This document shows, in pieces, positions 59,827 to 64,000 of a DNA stretch of 64,000 nt (the stretch's first letter is position 1; every line of letters begins with the position of its first letter). A program made the translations under genes and the position numbers. The stretch is from Styela clava (taxonomy: Eukaryota > Chordata > Ascidiacea > Stolidobranchia > Styelidae), in assembly GCF_964204865.1 (NCBI RefSeq), contig NC_135262.1:10354001-10418000 (forward strand), in the 5' to 3' direction. Under the pieces are notes generated by a model. The model was not told the DNA's origin and did not search any database. It worked only from the letters and a program-made list of their open reading frames with translations.

Positions 59827-62800
59827 CTACCAAAGTCGTTGTGTCAGTGACACCTTGTTTGCCGATTTCAGAAGTAGATGACATTGAACAACCATCTGCA
59901 TATGGATATCTCAGTGGTATCATTCAATATCACTAATTCACCTAATATAAGAGACAGCTGAGAGGAACAAATTACCAGTTACCTGATTAGATATGATCAT
60001 ACTTTTCTCCCTTGATTCTGTAATCAGTTTTATTTATTGTTTCGTGATTATGGTTATGGAGTCGAAATACTTGGGCTAGCAATATTACAAGAAGCTAAAA
60101 ATTGCACATGAATAACCCCTTTTCCATCATTGACTCCATTAGGGTCGAAAAACATAATTAATAATGAAAATGAATCTTACCTGAAAGAAACCCATTTCCG
60201 TGATTGTACGTATTTGTTTTTCAAAACTTTCCTCTTTTTTCCCTGGTGCTACAATAAAAGTAAATGGAATATTCATAATAGTCCTAGGTAATTGACTTTG
60301 ATTTAGTATAAGCAGATATCTTTTTTGCAGGCTTTTTCAGAATACTGATAGATGAGAGTATTTTGAAAAGAAAAGGTTAGGTAATAAGCCAAGTGATATT
60401 TGTGATTGTGGTTTAACAAAATATTTGATTGCGAAGCAGGTGCGTGCTAAATACAGAAAATTAAAATTAGCCATATTTGATACTTCAATAAACTTCTTTT
60501 AACTTTAGGAATAATTTTATTTGGCAAAATTACCATGTCGAGCAATTGAAGGCTAACAGCATAACAAAACACAACAACTGCAAAAATAGTAAGAATCATT
60601 CAAATAATTCCTGCATTAACGAATACAACCTCATTGAAAGCTATTTACTCCATGCGTTCTTAGTTAAACATGACCATGTCATAGATTTTTAAATTTCATT
60701 ATGTGTTCAGTTTATTCATCAGCTATTGAGTATTATATTTGCTTCGCATCGATTCACGAAGATACACGAAAGTGTAAACGAAAACGAATAATTGATAGAG
60801 TTGGTTGCAAATTGCGCTCAAATAAACCAACTTACCTTTTGCGAAATGTTGCGCCCAATATAATGCTGTTTTATTAAAAATATGTCGATTATCTTTAAAC
60901 TGTTTTGCAACTACCGCATCTTGTGGATCATCTGGTTCTGCAGCCTGCAGTAAAGCTTGTAAGGATAATAAAACTGTTCGTAATGTAAGTGCAGCCGCCC
61001 TGTAATATAAAATTCACAGGATATTATTATTCTGCTTTATCTGCATGCATATACTATCGGCAAAGTAGCTGAGTATTTCGCTGTAGTTCGCTCGGCAGAG
61101 TCGCGCATCTTGCGAAGTGTTGGGAATAGGCTCGCCATCGAACCTCTTGCATGGGTTCATTCACAGTTTCGGATCCTGTAGGGGATACCGGTAATTATGT
61201 GCTGGAGGATTGCTGGACTGCTGCTTGCTGACGTGATTGGTACTCCTGTAGCGTGTGTACCAGGTTAAGGTGAGTGAGGCCATAATTTTATTCCGATTTT
61301 CCTTATTTTAGTTCTATTATGAGTACTGGGACTGTCCGTGTTAGTCAAATGAATTTACCCCCTGCTTATAGGCTTCAGTCCCTTTACACAACTTGATGTT
61401 AAGTGGGCGTACTAAACTAGTTACCTCCATATTGGTACACACACTTCTGGAGCGCCGACGTGATTTACCATATGAAAAAGTCGTCATATCGGTTATCCTG
61501 TGATGGGTCCTCTTCCATCCATCCTCTATTCAATTGGGAAAATATTGCGAATTTTTCTTCACTATCCCTGATGACCCAGACTTTTATTGTCTAACTACAA
61601 CTTTTATTTTTATCATTTGAGCATGTTTTACATTCTACGTACCACTGATCTTTCAAGATATCGAGACATATTGCTCCAGTCACAGAACTAATGTTTGGAT
61701 GCCAAATCTGTGTTAGAAATTTTATCTTCGGTGGATTGAATGGATATGTGTCTGGAATTTTGATATCCAAATCATAAGTTCCACCTTAAAAAAACAATCT
61801 AAATTAGATAAGCTATACAATTTATGAAATACAACATGAACAAAAAAGTCTACAACTACAAGATACTAAAACTGCCTTGGCATTGAGGAGCAATCAGAAT
61901 AACGCCTTCAAAGAACTAAGTATTAGATGTTTCTCAGACTTTTAACCCAAAAATTTCTTTCTATAGGCTACTTTCTCATTGACAAATTTTTCATGCTCAT
62001 TTTTGGATTTATTTTGCGAAATAAGCCACATCTAATGCAGCTTCTATGAGATCGTTTCACTGATTAGCCATTGTGGCAGAAATTAACAAGAAAATTGAAA
62101 TAAGGACACTATTTGTGAGTGTCTCCAATAAGAAATATTACTGATGCTTAAATAAAGCATGTGATTGATAATCTAAATTTGACAAAGGACTATCTCAACA
62201 TTTTGCTAGTGTTTTCAACTACAAAGAAGGGCCCTAATTGTAGAGTTACATTTATATCAAAGCAAATTCCACTTCTGAAAAGTGGAGATATAATACGAAT
62301 AGGTAACTGTGTCAATTATTTTGTGGCAGCTACTGGTATGTAAAAACGAAACATACGAATAGGCAATTTATTTTTATCAATGCACTCTAGAAAATAGACA
62401 TAACAATTGGGTATACCAGCATAAGGTGTTCCTGGTGGGCCTTTTATCTGTCCTCTCAATTCTGTCAGTTTACTTTCACAAGTGATCGTTATAAACAAAT
62501 CTTTCTGTAACACAGATAACAGTTTATATCAAGGGCTGTAAATATTAGAGTTCAAAATGCATTGAATGCTTATTGAATATTGGTACTAATATCCAAAAAG
62601 TGAATAACATATTATGGTATTTTATTCATGCTACAGCATCCTTGCGTTACACGCATACGAATCCACTAGCGTAAAGGCATTGAGAAAGGATTGGGAGTTA
62701 GTCTCGCACACCTCTACTGAGAGTAACATATTCTCTTCTCACAAAATAGCATGTATGTTAGAAAACATTCATTTCTAACTGGGAGTCCCAGCCAACGGCG

Positions 62801-63153
62801 GGTCGTGAAAGGGCTCAATAGAGGATGTGGTGAAATATTTTTCGACACTAACTTATCTTATTAAAACAAAATATCGATCAAATTTGAAAGATTTGGAACC
62901 AGTACTGGAGGAGCCGAGCTTACCATGTTAGATGGAAGTAGAGCCTGACCTACCAGAAATTTTAGTGGTTCCAGCTACCAATCATCTTATCATTTTTCTA
63001 AATTTTGAATTTTAATAATATGGTAAATAAATGGTTGACAGTTATTGGTATTAATTATCCCCTCTACTGCTTCTACTTAAATCATGATTGGCATACCTCA
63101 TCTTCAGCGTCTTTGAGCTCTCTCTTAATCCTCATAACAGCTATGCTGCTCAT
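59827..63153 (-). CDS. UBE2K: Ubiquitin-conjugating enzyme E2 K (E2-25K)
   Basis: Six exons on the minus strand: 63097-63153, 62417-62504, 61643-61784, 60836-60999, 60181-60248 and 59827-59895, giving 195 codons plus stop; human UBE2K has 200. It loads ubiquitin from E1 and builds chains, mainly K48-linked, in the cytosol. The start is [19 protein letters not shown], like the family's N-terminal helix. The UBC fold shows [36 protein letters not shown] and the active-site cysteine C88 in [32 protein letters not shown] then follows, as is typical of this family. The C-terminal UBA domain (exons 5-6, ITEMGFFQ onward) is clearly more diverged than the UBC core. All introns are GT-AG. The last exon choice is the least certain part. 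An unrelated SINE-like repeat lies in intron 3. Confidence 0.93.
61060..61300 (+). mobile_element. Second SINE type with related tRNA-like head, in UBE2K intron 3
   Basis: It shares AATAGGCTCGCCATCGAACC and GAGGATTGCTGGACTGCT with the head and early body of the SINE at 5547, with a degenerate box B (GTTTCGGATCC, 61166-61176) and box A (TAGCTGAGTA, about 61067). The body then differs (GACGTGATTGGTACTCCTGT, GTGTACCAGGTTAAGG). It is antisense to the host gene. Confidence 0.6.
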
Positions 63154-64000
63154 TCCTAAGTTTGGATCTTTATTAAACTTCTATGAAATATAGTTTGCTT
63201 CAAGATAATCACTAAAGAAAATTATCTACTGAAAAATGAAAAAGTGTGGTTCAATTATGTGCGATAAACTCGGACTTTTAACAATATTTTCATAAACCGC
63301 ATAATGCAAAAAGTCAATTACAAAAAACTTAATAAGTCAATTACAAAAAGAACCTCATCAACAAAAAAGACTAATAGTTTGGAACAGTGGTTTCCAACCT
63401 TTTTTCTGTTACCAAACTGTCAGACTCAAAGATCTATTAGACTCTCTTTCAGCCCACATTCTCAATCCTTCTTGTGTGCAAAAAACAAAAAACAGAAGAG
63501 ACACCCTATCCAAATTTTACCGCAATTGCTTATTGGCAATTTTGTTAATAAATCAGTGTCAAAATTTTGAAATAGTAATACCATCGATAATATCACATTG
63601 GCACAAGAGCCAATTTTTTGATGGATGGGAAAAATAAAATTGACTATGACAAGTAAATATCAATACCCCTCAATGAGAACCTAACTAAATGGCCCTTATT
63701 TTCAGTTGCGAGTAGGTAATTAAAAATGAGCTTTTTCGAATACTTGCAACTAATCGAATAAGTTGTCTTGAACCTCATTATTTTAAATAGGTAGAAAACA
63801 ATTTTAAATTGGTCAATAACACAATATTATTATTAATAGTCAACTTCAATGCATTGATAGTAATAAAAGGCTCTCAGAAATAGAAAATACCATAGGTTGC
63901 CAAAGAATACTCCAGACACAAGTTTCGACAATATCACGTTATCACCCCATCTCAATTAATTTTCAAGACCACTCTACTCCCAACGAACACACTTTCCATG
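63154..64000. other. Upstream flank of UBE2K, promoter region not resolved
   Basis: No further exon was recognised. CAGTGGTTTCCAACC at 63385 resembles a hAT left terminus whose right end may lie beyond the window. The 88-codon ORF at 63304-63570 runs over it and has no supporting motif. Confidence 0.35.

Overview
The window looks like part of an animal nuclear genome. It is AT-rich, has split genes with GT-AG introns, tRNA-derived SINEs with Pol III boxes, and many non-autonomous hAT-type DNA transposons with 8-bp target duplications. The two conserved housekeeping genes, GBA2 and UBE2K, do not fix the taxon. A marine invertebrate deuterostome such as an ascidian would fit, but that is an inference.

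Layout. At 777-3401 (minus strand) lies an intact, intronless GBA2-type beta-glucosidase gene. From about 3.6 to 7.6 kb the sequence is transposon debris: SINEs, long-armed foldback MITEs and a hAT transposase relic. From 7653 to 19854 there is a tandem duplication of roughly 6 kb. Each copy carries a five-exon gene for a secreted protein with 30 cysteines, with every internal intron in phase 1. The second copy is intact (268 aa). The first has lost 2 bp in exon 1. The two copies differ by several transposon insertions, so each serves as the other's empty site.

From 21.0 to 56.3 kb there is a same-strand cluster of seven small genes (68-73 aa precursors) that no single-frame ORF reveals. Each has a signal-peptide exon, a second exon carrying a motif like (S/T)TH-x-GGGG-x-W, and a very short acidic last exon. 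Intron phases are always 2 then 1, and most members show a 5' non-coding exon. Four (31215-45609) form a close subfamily with the motif SWGRKKRS, where Gly before a polybasic run looks like an amidation and convertase site; one of these four has a 1-bp deletion. Two (21027 and 24234) and one (55249) are more divergent. This cluster is my best candidate for an undescribed system: a rapidly duplicating family of secreted peptide precursors.

The cluster is broken up by hAT elements at 25457-29865, 38322-39602 and 51580-54906 and by a SINE at 36273-36534. From 59827 to 63153 (minus strand) lies a six-exon UBE2K (E2-25K) gene of 195 codons, again invisible as an ORF, with a SINE-like repeat in one intron. 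The remaining stretches appear to be non-coding or repeat-derived. All splice predictions were made by eye and need transcript support.
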